This document shows, piece by piece, positions 25,039 to 34,301 of a stretch of DNA of 64,000 bases. The first letter of the stretch is position 1, and every line of letters starts with the position of its first letter. This DNA comes from CAZNPL01 sp964574815 (GTDB lineage Bacteria; Planctomycetota; Phycisphaerae; UBA1845). A program made the translations under genes and the position numbers. Location: positions 62,001-126,000 of the forward strand of contig CAZNPL010000011.1 in assembly GCA_964574815.1 (NCBI GenBank). Reading direction: 5' to 3'. Below the pieces are notes generated by a model, which had not been told where the DNA came from, ran no database searches, and saw only the letters and a program-made list of their open reading frames with translations.

Positions 25039-27543
25039 ATGATCGGATACGCGTTCGGAGACATTCTAGGGCAAGCGAATCGGACCGAGATTGAGCGACG
25101 GTTCGAGTTCGCGGCTTTGCCGGAGGGTTGGGCGGCCGTGCTGGCGCTGGGGACGCTGGTCGCGGTGTGCTGGCTGGTTGTGTGGATGTACCGGCATGAG
25201 GGCCGGCGCGGGGCGTCGGTCCGGACGCGGACTTTGCTGGCGCTGATTCGTTGCACGGTGGTGGTGGCGTTGGCGGCGGTCTGGCTTCAGCCTGTGCTGG
25301 CGACGTATCTGCATCGTTGGATCGATTCGTATTGCATCGTGTTGGTTGATGATTCGTCGAGCATGGACCTGCGGGACCAGTATCGGGTCGAGGAGCAGGC
25401 AGAGCGAGTTGCAGCGGTTTTGGGGCCGGAGGAGTCGTTTCCGGTTCGGCGGGCGGACATCGTGGCTCATCTGATGGGGCGGGGCAATCAGGCGTTTCTT
25501 CGGGAGCTGGCCGATCGGAACCGCGTCAAGGTTTATGCGTTCAGCGACGCGCCGGAGCTTGTTGCGACGCTGCGGGGGTCCGTTGAGCAGGGGCCCGTGC
25601 GCGCGACGGCGATGGGGCCCGGGGGCGACGGTGAGCCAACGGAAGGTGATGTCCCGGGCGATGAACTGGAGGACCTGGAGGTGGCGTTTACGGCGCAGGG
25701 GTCGGGCACGAATCCATCGCGTGCGTTGCGACGGGCAACCGAGTCGCTGGGTGGAGCGCCGCTGGCGGGCGTGGTGCTGTTCAGCGACGGGGGCTTCAAT
25801 CAGGGGGATCCGGTCGAGGTGCTGGCGCGATATGTGGACGATCAGAAGATACCGCTGCACGTCGTGGGGGTTGGGGACGCGGCGCCGCCTCAGAACGTGC
25901 GGGTGACCGAGGTGGTCGCGCCGGAGAACGTTTTCAAACAGGATCCATTTGCCATCACGGCTCATATCGCGACGCAGGGGATGAGCGGGGAGACGATCCT
26001 GGTCGAGCTTTACGAATCGGAGCCGGGTGGCGGTACGGGCGCGGCCGTCCAGACGCGGACTGTGGCGGTGGAACGTGACGGGTCGCTCGAGCCGATCTCG
26101 TTCGATTGGACGCGGGAGCGTCTAGGGCCGACGGCGTACCGGGTCGCGGTGCCCGTTGGCGCCTATGAAAGCGTGACGGACGACAACACGAAGCAGGCGG
26201 TGGTGAACGTGATCGACGACAAGATGCGGGTGTTGTTGATCGCGGGCAGTCCGAGCTGGGAGTACCGGTATCTGTCGCGGCTGCTGACACGCGATGCGAC
26301 GTTCGACGTGAGCTGCTGGCTTCAGTCGGCGGCGTTGAACGCGGTGCGCGACGGCAACACGATTATCGATCATCTACCGGCCACGCCGGATGAACTGTTC
26401 GCGTACGACGCGGTCGTTCTGCTGGACGCGGATTCTTCGGAGTTTGGGCCGGGGTGGTCGCGTCTGCTGGAGTCGCTGGTGACCGAGTACGGCGGCGGCG
26501 TGCTATTTGCGGCGTCGCGGAAGTACACGCCGCAGTTCATGCGGGATCCGGCGGTGGATCGGATCGTTCGGCTGCTTCCGGTGACGCAGGATCCGGAGGC
26601 GGATCTGATTTTGAACAAGATCGGGCACTACCAGACGCGGGGGTGGCCGGTGGAGGTGCCGCAGGAAACGGCGTCGCATCCGATTCTTCGGCCACCGGAG
26701 CGTACGTCGCAGGTGGGTTCGTTCTGGGCGAGTCTGCCGGGGGTGTACTGGCACTATCCGGTGCTTCGCGAGAAGCCGGTGGCGACGGTGCTGATGCGTC
26801 ACAGCAATCCGCAGCATCGCAACAGCTACGGCGGGCACGTTTTGGTAGCGACGCAGTTCGTCGGGGCCGGTCGATCGGCGTTCGTCGGGTTCGACGGGAC
26901 GTGGCGATGGCGGAGCCGTGGCGAGGAGGTGTTCAACTCGTTCTGGGTTCAGATGCTGAGGTATCTGGTCGAGGGCAAGCTGCTGGGGGCGAAGAAGCGG
27001 GCGACGATTCTGACGGAGGGGACGACGTTTCAACTGGGCAGCGCTGTCGAGGTGATGGCGCGGTTGTATGACGCGCGGTTCGAGCCGCTTGAGTTGGACG
27101 TGGTGCGGGCTTCTTATCGAATGGGGCCGGCGCGGCAGACGTTCGAGCTGAGGCGGTCGCCGGACCAGCCGGGGTGGTATGAGGGCAGGTTCCGGCCCAA
27201 TCAGACGGGGATCTACGAGATCGCGTTAAGCCTGCCGGCGGGCGGGGGGGTCGAGCCGATTTCGGCGAGCCATCAGGTCGAGGTGGTGCGGCCTGACATT
27301 GAGATACTGAACCCGCAGATGGATCGCGAGGCGCTGCGGCTTCTGGTGGAGGGTTCACCGGGCGGCGGGTATTACGAAATCGACGAGGTCTCTGAAATAC
27401 CGGAGCGGATTCCGGATCGAAGCGAGTCGACGACGGTGAAGTCCCGCCCGATTCCGTTGTGGGACAACTATTGGACGCTGATTCTGCTCGTCGGTCTTCT
27501 GGTGACCGAGTGGGGCATTCGGAAATGGGTCAGGCTGCTGTGA
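25039..27543 (+). CDS. Membrane protein with VWA and glutamine-amidotransferase-like domain
   Basis: The 834-residue protein has two N-terminal transmembrane helices (about 31-50 and 65-86). A VWA domain follows with MIDAS D104-x-S106-x-S108, and it includes the VVLFSDGGFNQGDP segment. The next regions are a beta-sandwich and a GATase1-like domain beginning RVLLIAGSPSWEYRY at about 395. A C-terminal transmembrane helix (about 810-828) ends the protein. It resembles its upstream neighbour in plan, and the pair is probably an ancient duplication. It starts 17 bases after that gene, and its end overlaps the next gene. Confidence 0.83.
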   Translation: MIGYAFGDILGQANRTEIERRFEFAALPEGWAAVLALGTLVAVCWLVVWMYRHEGRRGASVRTRTLLALIRCTVVVALAAVWLQPVLATYLHRWIDSYCIVLVDDSSSMDLRDQYRVEEQAERVAAVLGPEESFPVRRADIVAHLMGRGNQAFLRELADRNRVKVYAFSDAPELVATLRGSVEQGPVRATAMGPGGDGEPTEGDVPGDELEDLEVAFTAQGSGTNPSRALRRATESLGGAPLAGVVLFSDGGFNQGDPVEVLARYVDDQKIPLHVVGVGDAAPPQNVRVTEVVAPENVFKQDPFAITAHIATQGMSGETILVELYESEPGGGTGAAVQTRTVAVERDGSLEPISFDWTRERLGPTAYRVAVPVGAYESVTDDNTKQAVVNVIDDKMRVLLIAGSPSWEYRYLSRLLTRDATFDVSCWLQSAALNAVRDGNTIIDHLPATPDELFAYDAVVLLDADSSEFGPGWSRLLESLVTEYGGGVLFAASRKYTPQFMRDPAVDRIVRLLPVTQDPEADLILNKIGHYQTRGWPVEVPQETASHPILRPPERTSQVGSFWASLPGVYWHYPVLREKPVATVLMRHSNPQHRNSYGGHVLVATQFVGAGRSAFVGFDGTWRWRSRGEEVFNSFWVQMLRYLVEGKLLGAKKRATILTEGTTFQLGSAVEVMARLYDARFEPLELDVVRASYRMGPARQTFELRRSPDQPGWYEGRFRPNQTGIYEIALSLPAGGGVEPISASHQVEVVRPDIEILNPQMDREALRLLVEGSPGGGYYEIDEVSEIPERIPDRSESTTVKSRPIPLWDNYWTLILLVGLLVTEWGIRKWVRLL

Positions 27544-29639
27544 CCGTCAACCGCGAGTTTGAGCGGCGCGTGCTTTCGCGTTTGCGGCGTTTGGGTTTGC
27601 GGCTGCGCTCGTATCTGCTGATTCGCGGGCTGGCCGCGTTGATGGTCGGGGCGCTGCTGGCTGCGGCGATCCAGTTGGGGTTGGATTACTGGCTGCGGCT
27701 GCGGTGGGACATGCGGGCGGCGATGTTGGGGGTGATTGTCCTCGGCTTGCTGTGGGCCTTCTGGCGCAGGGTCTGGCTTCCGTTGCGGTTCCGGTTCGGG
27801 CCTCGGGAGATGGCGGCGCTGGTGGAGCGGCGTTATCCGCGACTTCGGTCGCTTCTGGTTTCGTCGGTGCAGTTTGCGACGGGAGAGTCCGGTCCCGCCG
27901 AGTCGAACTCGCCGGAGTTGATGAGGCTGGTGGTGGAGCAGGCCTCTCGGCAGACGGCTGACGTGCCATTCGTGAGTGTGCTGGATCATCGTCGGGTGCG
28001 GACGGCGCTGGCGGCGATCATCGTGGTGATGGCGGCGTCGGTGGGGGCGCTGGCGGTCATGCCGGAAGTGATCGGGATGTGGTTTGACCGGAACGTGCTG
28101 CTGAGCGACGCGGAGTGGCCCAAGCGAACGCGGCTGGTGGTGCACCTTGACAACGGTGTGCTGGCGGGCGCGCGGGGCGACGATCTGGAGGTGCGTGCAA
28201 CGGCAGAGCGGGAGGTGCCGCGGCACGTGGAGATCGTGTTCGTGAAGGAATCGGGAAAGGAAGGGCGCGAATCGATGGTGCGCGTCGGGGAGCGCGACTT
28301 CCGGTACACGTTCACGCGGGTGCAGGAGGAGTTTCGTTTCAAGCTGGAAGGCGGGGATGACGAGACGGATTGGTTCGACGCCGAGCTGGCCGATCGGCCG
28401 AGCGTCGAGCAGGCGACGATTCACGTGACGCCGCCGGGGTATGCGGGGGTCGAGCCGTACACGCTTCCGGCGGCGCAGCGAGCGGTCGAGGTCCTGCGGG
28501 GCGGGACGATTCAGTTCGATGTGACGCTGAACAAGGCGGTGGTACGGGCGGAGCTTGCGGCGGGGCAGGAGACTGTGCAGCCTGCGGAGGGCGAGGGCGC
28601 GCGGTGGTCGACCGTGATCAAACCGGATGAGACGAGGACTTATCACTTCGTGCTTGTGGACGCGCTGAATCTGGCGAACAAGCGACCGACGCGTTTTTCG
28701 GTGCGGGTGTTGAAGGATGACGCTCCGCGGGTACGGCTGAGGGTGCTGGGCGTCAGCGACGCGGTCACTCCGCAGGCGCTGCTTCCGATCGAGATGACTT
28801 TCTCCGATACGTACGGGCTGTCGGCGGCGGAGATGGTTTATACGGTTGCTCGGGAAGGGTATGAGCCTGAATTAGTCGAGCTTTCGGACTTCAAGCCGGG
28901 GATGACGCAGTTCGAGACGAAGCTGCACTGGCCCGTGTCGCCGTTGGGGCTTGTTCCCGGAGATCGTCTGACGCTGTACGCCGTGGGTCGCGACTTTGAC
29001 GACGTTTCGGGGCCGAATGAGGGTCGTTCGTCAACGGCGACGTACCGGGTAGTGTCGACCGACGAGTTGCTGGCTGAGCTGGCGCGCAGGGAGCAGGAGT
29101 TCCGGCAGGAGTTCGAGCGGGCGATCGAGCAGGAGGAGGATTTGCGGAATCAACTGCTGTCGCTGATTCGGCGCATGGATGAACCCGAGGTGCAGAAGGA
29201 TTTGTCGACGCCTGTGGCCACGTTTGAACGGCGGCAGCGGCAGATCATCGGGCAGGTAAATCTGGTGCGGCAGCAGTTCGAGCAGATTCTATCGGAGCTG
29301 GAGGTGAACGGGCTGGATACGGCGTCGGTGCAGACACGGCTTCGGGAAGGCGTGGCCGAGCCGTTGACGGAATTGACGCGGCGGACGCTGCCGGAGACGA
29401 CGGATCTGCTACGGGCATTCGGGCGGTACGGGACAGCGGAGAGTGCGACGGAGGCGGATGACGCGGTGGCATCGGCTTTGGCCGATATGAGAAGAGTCCT
29501 GGCCAGCATGCTAAAATGGGAAGGGTTCCAGGAGGCCGTCACGATGCTTCGTGAGATTCTGCGGCTGCAGGGCGAATTGAACGAGGAAACCCGGGACGAG
29601 ATCGAGCGGCGGGCGGCCGAGCTGCTGGAAGGCGGGTAA
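27525..29639 (+). CDS. DUF4175-family membrane protein
   Basis: The 704-residue protein has two or three N-terminal transmembrane helices (about 27-48, 53-73 and near 165-190). A long beta-rich extracytoplasmic part and a C-terminal coiled-coil portion follow (from about 520, starting AELARREQEFRQEFERAIEQEEDLRNQL). This layout fits the DUF4175 family seen with MoxR/VWA genes. The ATG at 27525 lies inside the end of the previous gene. A GTG at 27540 forming a GTGA overlap is an alternative in the same frame. No enzymatic motif is seen, and I assume a structural or partner role. Confidence 0.75.
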   Translation: MGQAAVTVNREFERRVLSRLRRLGLRLRSYLLIRGLAALMVGALLAAAIQLGLDYWLRLRWDMRAAMLGVIVLGLLWAFWRRVWLPLRFRFGPREMAALVERRYPRLRSLLVSSVQFATGESGPAESNSPELMRLVVEQASRQTADVPFVSVLDHRRVRTALAAIIVVMAASVGALAVMPEVIGMWFDRNVLLSDAEWPKRTRLVVHLDNGVLAGARGDDLEVRATAEREVPRHVEIVFVKESGKEGRESMVRVGERDFRYTFTRVQEEFRFKLEGGDDETDWFDAELADRPSVEQATIHVTPPGYAGVEPYTLPAAQRAVEVLRGGTIQFDVTLNKAVVRAELAAGQETVQPAEGEGARWSTVIKPDETRTYHFVLVDALNLANKRPTRFSVRVLKDDAPRVRLRVLGVSDAVTPQALLPIEMTFSDTYGLSAAEMVYTVAREGYEPELVELSDFKPGMTQFETKLHWPVSPLGLVPGDRLTLYAVGRDFDDVSGPNEGRSSTATYRVVSTDELLAELARREQEFRQEFERAIEQEEDLRNQLLSLIRRMDEPEVQKDLSTPVATFERRQRQIIGQVNLVRQQFEQILSELEVNGLDTASVQTRLREGVAEPLTELTRRTLPETTDLLRAFGRYGTAESATEADDAVASALADMRRVLASMLKWEGFQEAVTMLREILRLQGELNEETRDEIERRAAELLEGG

Positions 29640-29983
29640 GCTGCGTGCTTTGCACGCAGCTTGGAGCAGGTGAGCAGGTGAGAAGCCGCGGGTTGTGCTT
29701 GCGATTGGCTGTTCGCTTGTTCTGTACTTTGATTTGGCTGGTTTCTTCAGCCGTCCCTCCGGGACTGGTTCGTTTGAGGGCGGCGTGGTCCCAGCGATAA
29801 ATCGCCGGGCTATTCTCAAGTGCCCCTCCGGGGCAGGGCTGCCAGCGATCGCTGGACGATTGTCGGTTACCCCTCCGGGGCGGGCCGTGTACGGGCGGGC
29901 GAGTTGCTCGTGGCACTGCATTAAGGAGTGACGGCAGGCGATTGAAATCTGGCGGGCTGCCGGATGCGGTTTTGGAGGTGATG
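29640..29983. other. Intergenic region occupied by palindromic repeat
   Basis: The only content recognised is the palindromic repeat copy and the ribosome site GGAGG at 29974-29978 for the next gene. Confidence 0.5.
29656..29840. repeat. Dispersed palindromic intergenic repeat, copy 2 (intact)
   Basis: This is the uninterrupted counterpart of the repeat at 19180. It has GTCCCTCCGGGAC, then CCCAGCGAT-AAATCGCCGGG without the insertion, then CCCCTCCGGGGC. A further CCCCTCCGGGGC box lies at 29872-29883. Confidence 0.7.
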
Positions 29984-32017
29984 ATGTTATCGATGATCGG
30001 ACGAATGACGGGCGGGGTCTGGCTTTGCTTGCTTTTGGTGTGGCCCGCGGCGGGTCAGCCGAACGATGAGCCGGCGCAGGAGGAGACGGTCAATCCTCTG
30101 GTGGCCAAACAGGAGATGATTCGCGATCGAATCGCGCGGCTGGAGGATCGGATGTTCCGGCTTCGCGATGAACTGCTCGACAGCGAGCCTGAGAATGCGG
30201 CGCGGCTGGCCGAGGCGCTGGAACGTGCTGGGGAACTGGGCGTTGACGAGCGGGTCGATGCGCTGCTCGGGGAACTCCGGGACGGCGGCCGGCTTGATGA
30301 GGCGGTGGAGACTCAGGAGGAGTTGCTTGCGGATCTCGAGACGCTGCTGCAGACGTTGACGGTCAAGCACGGGGACGAGGAGGAGCGGGAGCGCGAAATC
30401 GCCCGTTTGGAGGAGCTCAAGGCGCGAGTCGGCGACTTGGCGCAACGCCAGCGGGCTTTGCGGGACGAAACGACCGGTCAGACGCGCCGGCAGCGGCGAG
30501 CGGCGCGGATCGGCGATGCGATTCGGCGTTTGGATAATATTCTTCATCAACAGGAATCACTGGCCGAGGGGACGCGGCAGGCGAATTCGGCCGATGCTCA
30601 GAAGGCTCTGGGGAAAGAACAGGGGGATTTGAAGGAGGAGACCGAGCATCTCGCCGACGACGTGAAAGCGCTCGGCGCCGAATCGGAAGCGGGAGAGGCC
30701 GAGGGACAGTCGGGGGAATCCGGTTCGCAGAGCGGTGGGCAGCAGGGCGAGTCGTCGCAGGGTCAGCAAAGCGGACAATCGGGCGAGCAGCAGGGCAGCG
30801 AGCAGCAAAGTCCGACCGAGTCGGCGGCTGAACATCTTCAGTCTGCGCAGGGGAAGATGGGCGAGGCGCAGTCGGAGCTTAACAAAGGAAAGCAGGGTTC
30901 GGCGCAGTCGAAGCAGGAATCGGCGATCGAGGATCTGAAGCGGGCGCGGCATCGATTGCAGGAGGAGAAGGAAAGGCTCGAAGGGGAAGGTGAGCCCGAG
31001 CGATTGGCCGAGGGGCAGAAACAGCTGTCCAAGAAGGCCGAGTCTCTGTTGGACGAGATGCGGGGCGAATCACAGAGCGGTCAACAGGGCGGCCAGCAGG
31101 GGCAGCAAGGTCAGCAGGGACAGCAAGGGCAACAGGGGCAACAGCAAGGCGGCCAGCAGCAACAGGGTGGACAACAGCAGGGAGGGCAGCAGTCGCAGGA
31201 GCAGCAGACCCCGGGGCAGGATCAGGTTCAGCGGGCGCAGGGGCACATGGACGATGCCAGCGAGGACCTCGACGAGGAGGACACGCGGGAGGCGGCCCAG
31301 GATCAGGACGCGGCCGTCGAGCAGCTCGAGGATGCTCTGGCGGAGTTGGAGGAGGCGCTTCGACAGTTGCGCGAGGAAGAGCAGGAGGAGCTGCTCCGCG
31401 ATCTGGAGAGCCGGTTCCGGGAGATGCTGGCCAAGCAGCTCGAGATCAACGGGGGCACGCTGGAACTGCACGAGATCGGTGTGGAGCAGTTTACGCGTGC
31501 GGATTATCTGAGGGCTGCGGAACTTTCGAGCGATCAGGACGCGCTCGCGGGCGAGGCGTCGAAGGCGCTTCACATTTTGGAAGAGGAGGGGACGACGGTT
31601 GTGTTCCCGGCCATTCTCGATCAGCTCGCCGCTGATATGGGGGTGGTGGCCGAGCGGCTGGCTGAGCCGGACGTGGGCGTCATGACTCAAACGTTGGAGG
31701 AGGAGATCGCGAAGACGCTGGAGGATCTGGTGGAGGCGATCGAACGGAAACTGGACGAGATGCAGCAACAGCAGGGACAGCAACCGCCTCAGGGGGCGCC
31801 GAGCGAACAGCCGCTGCTGCCGACGTCGGCGGAGTTAAAGTTGCTGCGTTCCGTGCAGGTGCGGGTGTTGAACCGGACCAGCGTCATCGAACAGGAGCAC
31901 GTGCAGGGGAAGCTGGGCGGCGAGGAGCTTGAACGGGTGACCCGGGCTGCGGAACGGCGTCAGCGGGAGGCGGCAGAGATCGCCACGGAGATGCGCGAGC
32001 TGGAGGACGAATTATGA
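29984..32017 (+). CDS. Exported Gln/Gly-rich coiled-coil protein
   Basis: The 677-residue protein has a signal peptide (about 3-25, ending WPAAGQ). Long charged coiled coils follow (about 35-220), then a low-complexity stretch rich in Gln, Gly, Ser and Glu (about 230-285). A second coiled coil comes next, then an almost pure Gln/Gly run (about 365-410, built of QQG units), then a helical C-terminal domain (about 430-677) with another QQQGQQ patch. GGAGG 6 bases before the ATG at 29984 decides the start against the adjacent ATG at 29981. I know of no function. In the array it lies between the DUF4175 and TPR-like genes, and it ends in an ATGA overlap. Confidence 0.72.
   Translation: MLSMIGRMTGGVWLCLLLVWPAAGQPNDEPAQEETVNPLVAKQEMIRDRIARLEDRMFRLRDELLDSEPENAARLAEALERAGELGVDERVDALLGELRDGGRLDEAVETQEELLADLETLLQTLTVKHGDEEEREREIARLEELKARVGDLAQRQRALRDETTGQTRRQRRAARIGDAIRRLDNILHQQESLAEGTRQANSADAQKALGKEQGDLKEETEHLADDVKALGAESEAGEAEGQSGESGSQSGGQQGESSQGQQSGQSGEQQGSEQQSPTESAAEHLQSAQGKMGEAQSELNKGKQGSAQSKQESAIEDLKRARHRLQEEKERLEGEGEPERLAEGQKQLSKKAESLLDEMRGESQSGQQGGQQGQQGQQGQQGQQGQQQGGQQQQGGQQQGGQQSQEQQTPGQDQVQRAQGHMDDASEDLDEEDTREAAQDQDAAVEQLEDALAELEEALRQLREEEQEELLRDLESRFREMLAKQLEINGGTLELHEIGVEQFTRADYLRAAELSSDQDALAGEASKALHILEEEGTTVVFPAILDQLAADMGVVAERLAEPDVGVMTQTLEEEIAKTLEDLVEAIERKLDEMQQQQGQQPPQGAPSEQPLLPTSAELKLLRSVQVRVLNRTSVIEQEHVQGKLGGEELERVTRAAERRQREAAEIATEMRELEDEL
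31078..31200 (+). repeat. Internal tandem repeat encoding Gln-Gln-Gly units
   Basis: About 120 bases consist of repeated CAGCAGGGN / CAGCAAGGN units within the coiled-coil gene. They encode runs of QQG and are prone to slippage. Confidence 0.7.
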
Positions 32018-33090
32018 GTGTCGGATCGATCCTCGCAAGCGCGTTCCCGCGGGCGCGCTCCTGGCGGAAGGTCGGCCCGTGGGCGCTTGGGTGCCTGCTG
32101 GTTTCGTCGGGTGTCGTCGGCGGCTCGGTGACGGATGAAACGGTCGAGGCCTTCGTCGAGCATGTGCGGCAGAGCGAGTCGTTTGCGGAAGAGGCCAAGG
32201 CGTTTGTCATTCGGATCTGGGAAGAGCGGGATGAGGAGGGATTGCCGGGTTCGTTCATCGCGGAATCACTGGCGGTTCTTTCTCCGGCGTTTCGGAGCGG
32301 GCTCGATGCGTACGATGAGGAGCAATTCGAACGAGCTTATGAATTACTGACTGCGCTGTCCGATGGAGAGGATCCGTATCTGGCGGCCAACGCGACGTTT
32401 CTGGCCATCAAGGCGCTGGTGGCGCAGGAGAAGCTTGTTGAGGCGCGTGAGCGGCTGGAGGTGTTTCTGAAGGACCCTACGGCCGTTGATCTTTACACGG
32501 TTCATGCGGCCGAGGCGGCGTATTTGCGTGGGTACCTGGCGCTGCAGGATCTGCAATACCATGAGGCCTTTATGGCATTCAACAGCATGCTGGAGCGATA
32601 TCCGGAGGCGGGTCAGCGGCTTCGCGTCTCGGCGCGTCAGATTCTGGCGGAGTTGCGGCGGCGGCGGCCCGAGCGGATCGGCGACGTGGCCGATCTGATG
32701 GCGTTTGCGGGGCGGCGGCTGGGTCATCTCGATACAGGGGCGCGTGTTCAGGAGCGGCAGCAGCGTGCGATCGATCTGCTGGATCAACTGATCGAGGAGG
32801 CGGAGCAGCGCGAGCAATCGGGCGGCGGAGGCGGCGGCGGGTCCAGTTCGGGCGGTACACCGCGAGGCGGGCAATCGCCGTCGAATCCGATGCCAGACTC
32901 GGCGCTTCCGGGCGGCGGCGGGGAGGACATGCAGCTTCGTTCGCGGCGGCAGGCCCGGCCCGGGGAGGCGTGGGGTGGGATGCCGCCGGCGGAGCGCGAG
33001 CGTATTCTACAGCAGTTGCGTGACAGTTTTCCGTCGCGCTACCGGCAGCTTGTCGAGCAGTATTATGAGGAGTTGGGCAAGCAGCCGTGA
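32014..33090 (+). CDS. TPR-like exported helical protein
   Basis: The 358-residue product has a basic N-terminus with a hydrophobic segment (about 23-40, likely signal peptide). Helical repeats resembling tetratricopeptides follow (about 85-230, with AYELLTAL and YHEAFMAFNSML). Then comes a Gly/Ser/Pro linker (about 270-305). The C-terminal motif is MPPAERERILQQLRDSFPSRYRQLVEQYYEEL, split here over about residues 325-355. It starts inside the stop of the previous gene (ATGA) and ends in a GTGA overlap with the next gene, so translation is probably coupled. The function is unknown. Confidence 0.72.
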   Translation: MSVGSILASAFPRARSWRKVGPWALGCLLVSSGVVGGSVTDETVEAFVEHVRQSESFAEEAKAFVIRIWEERDEEGLPGSFIAESLAVLSPAFRSGLDAYDEEQFERAYELLTALSDGEDPYLAANATFLAIKALVAQEKLVEARERLEVFLKDPTAVDLYTVHAAEAAYLRGYLALQDLQYHEAFMAFNSMLERYPEAGQRLRVSARQILAELRRRRPERIGDVADLMAFAGRRLGHLDTGARVQERQQRAIDLLDQLIEEAEQREQSGGGGGGGSSSGGTPRGGQSPSNPMPDSALPGGGGEDMQLRSRRQARPGEAWGGMPPAERERILQQLRDSFPSRYRQLVEQYYEELGKQP

Positions 33091-34301
33091 CTGACCGACG
33101 GGCCATGCGAACCTGGATGGTGGTCATTTCGTTTTGGGCGTGTGTTCCGGCGAGCGCTGCGAGCGTCACGGTGGAGCGGATCGACGGGCGTTTGCAGCAG
33201 TGTTCGTTTTCGGCGGCGTCGTCGGATGCGATCACGGTCACGTGCGATGAGTTGACGAGCATTCCCCTTGACGAGTTGACCCGCATTGAATTCGGCCGGC
33301 GTTCGACGGACGGCGAGGCGGAAGGGGCGGTACTTTATCTTGATGTTGGAGGGCGGCTGCGCGGGGATATTGTTGACGCCCGGGGTGAATCGGTTGTCGC
33401 GGACACGAGCGTTGGGGACGATCTGGAGATCGGGCTTTCGTTTATTGCGGGGATCTGGTTCGGATCGGAGGCCGGTGCGGAGGAAGCGCGGGCGGCGTTC
33501 GATCGGGCAATTGCGGACCGACTACCGGGCAAGGACGTGCTGCTGATCGAGCGTGAGGGCGCGGTCAGCCTGGTACGGGGACGGGTGGTGTCGCTGGGTG
33601 CGGACGGCGGGACGATCCGGCTGAATCGCAAGGAGTTCGATTTCAAGCGGGAGGGGCTGGTCGGGATCGTGTTCGCAGCCGGCGTGGGGCACGACACGCG
33701 AGTGCCTGCGCTGGTTCGGCTGGCGGACGGCACGGAGCTTCCGGGGCGGATTGTGGAGGCCGATGCGCACCGGTTTGTCTTTGCACCGGCCTTCGAGGGT
33801 GAGGTCGAGATTCCGTTGGCGCAAATCGCCTCCGTCACGTTTTTCAGCGATCGTGTTACGTATCTCAGCACACTGTCTCCGGTGAACGAGGCGTCGTCGG
33901 GGGTGCTCCATTCTTCGTGGCCGACCCGGTTTGACCGCAACGTGATAAATCGCACGATTTCGCTCGGGGGGAGGTCTTACGAACGGGGGATCGGGATGCG
34001 CGCGGATGCCGCAGTCGAGTACGACCTGGGGGGAGGTTTCGAGACTTTTGCGGCGACGATCGGGATTGACGACGCCGTGCGTCCCCGCGGGACGGTTCGA
34101 TTTCGCGTGGAAGGCGATGGGCGCGAGTTGTTCGACAGCGGGGTGGTGACCGGGGAGGACGAGGCGCAGCGGATTGCGGTGGATGTTCGGGGGGTATCGC
34201 GGCTGACGCTGATGGTGGGGAACGCCGATGGGCTGGATTTGTCAGATCATGCGGACTGGGCGGACGCGCGACTGATCAAACCGCGCGAGGGTGGAGATTA
34301 G
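33087..34301 (+). CDS. NPCBM-domain exported protein
   Basis: The 404-residue protein has a signal peptide (about 8-25, ending in ASAAS). Two beta-rich repeats follow with LSRTEF-like strands around DELTRIEFG and QIASVTF. The C-terminal domain (about 270-400) matches NPCBM, a galactose-binding-like fold found in glycoside hydrolases; its marks are LGGRSYERGIGMRA, FAATIGIDD and the final ADWADARL. NPCBM modules bind carbohydrates. No catalytic domain is present, so it is probably a polysaccharide or envelope-binding component of the array. The GTG start overlaps the previous stop, and the gene ends one base before the next ATG. Confidence 0.8.
   Translation: MTDRRAMRTWMVVISFWACVPASAASVTVERIDGRLQQCSFSAASSDAITVTCDELTSIPLDELTRIEFGRRSTDGEAEGAVLYLDVGGRLRGDIVDARGESVVADTSVGDDLEIGLSFIAGIWFGSEAGAEEARAAFDRAIADRLPGKDVLLIEREGAVSLVRGRVVSLGADGGTIRLNRKEFDFKREGLVGIVFAAGVGHDTRVPALVRLADGTELPGRIVEADAHRFVFAPAFEGEVEIPLAQIASVTFFSDRVTYLSTLSPVNEASSGVLHSSWPTRFDRNVINRTISLGGRSYERGIGMRADAAVEYDLGGGFETFAATIGIDDAVRPRGTVRFRVEGDGRELFDSGVVTGEDEAQRIAVDVRGVSRLTLMVGNADGLDLSDHADWADARLIKPREGGD

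Noticed and set aside
31078..31200. CRISPR-like or satellite array
   Set aside because: The units are in frame and encode Gln-Gln-Gly; there are no spacers of constant length.
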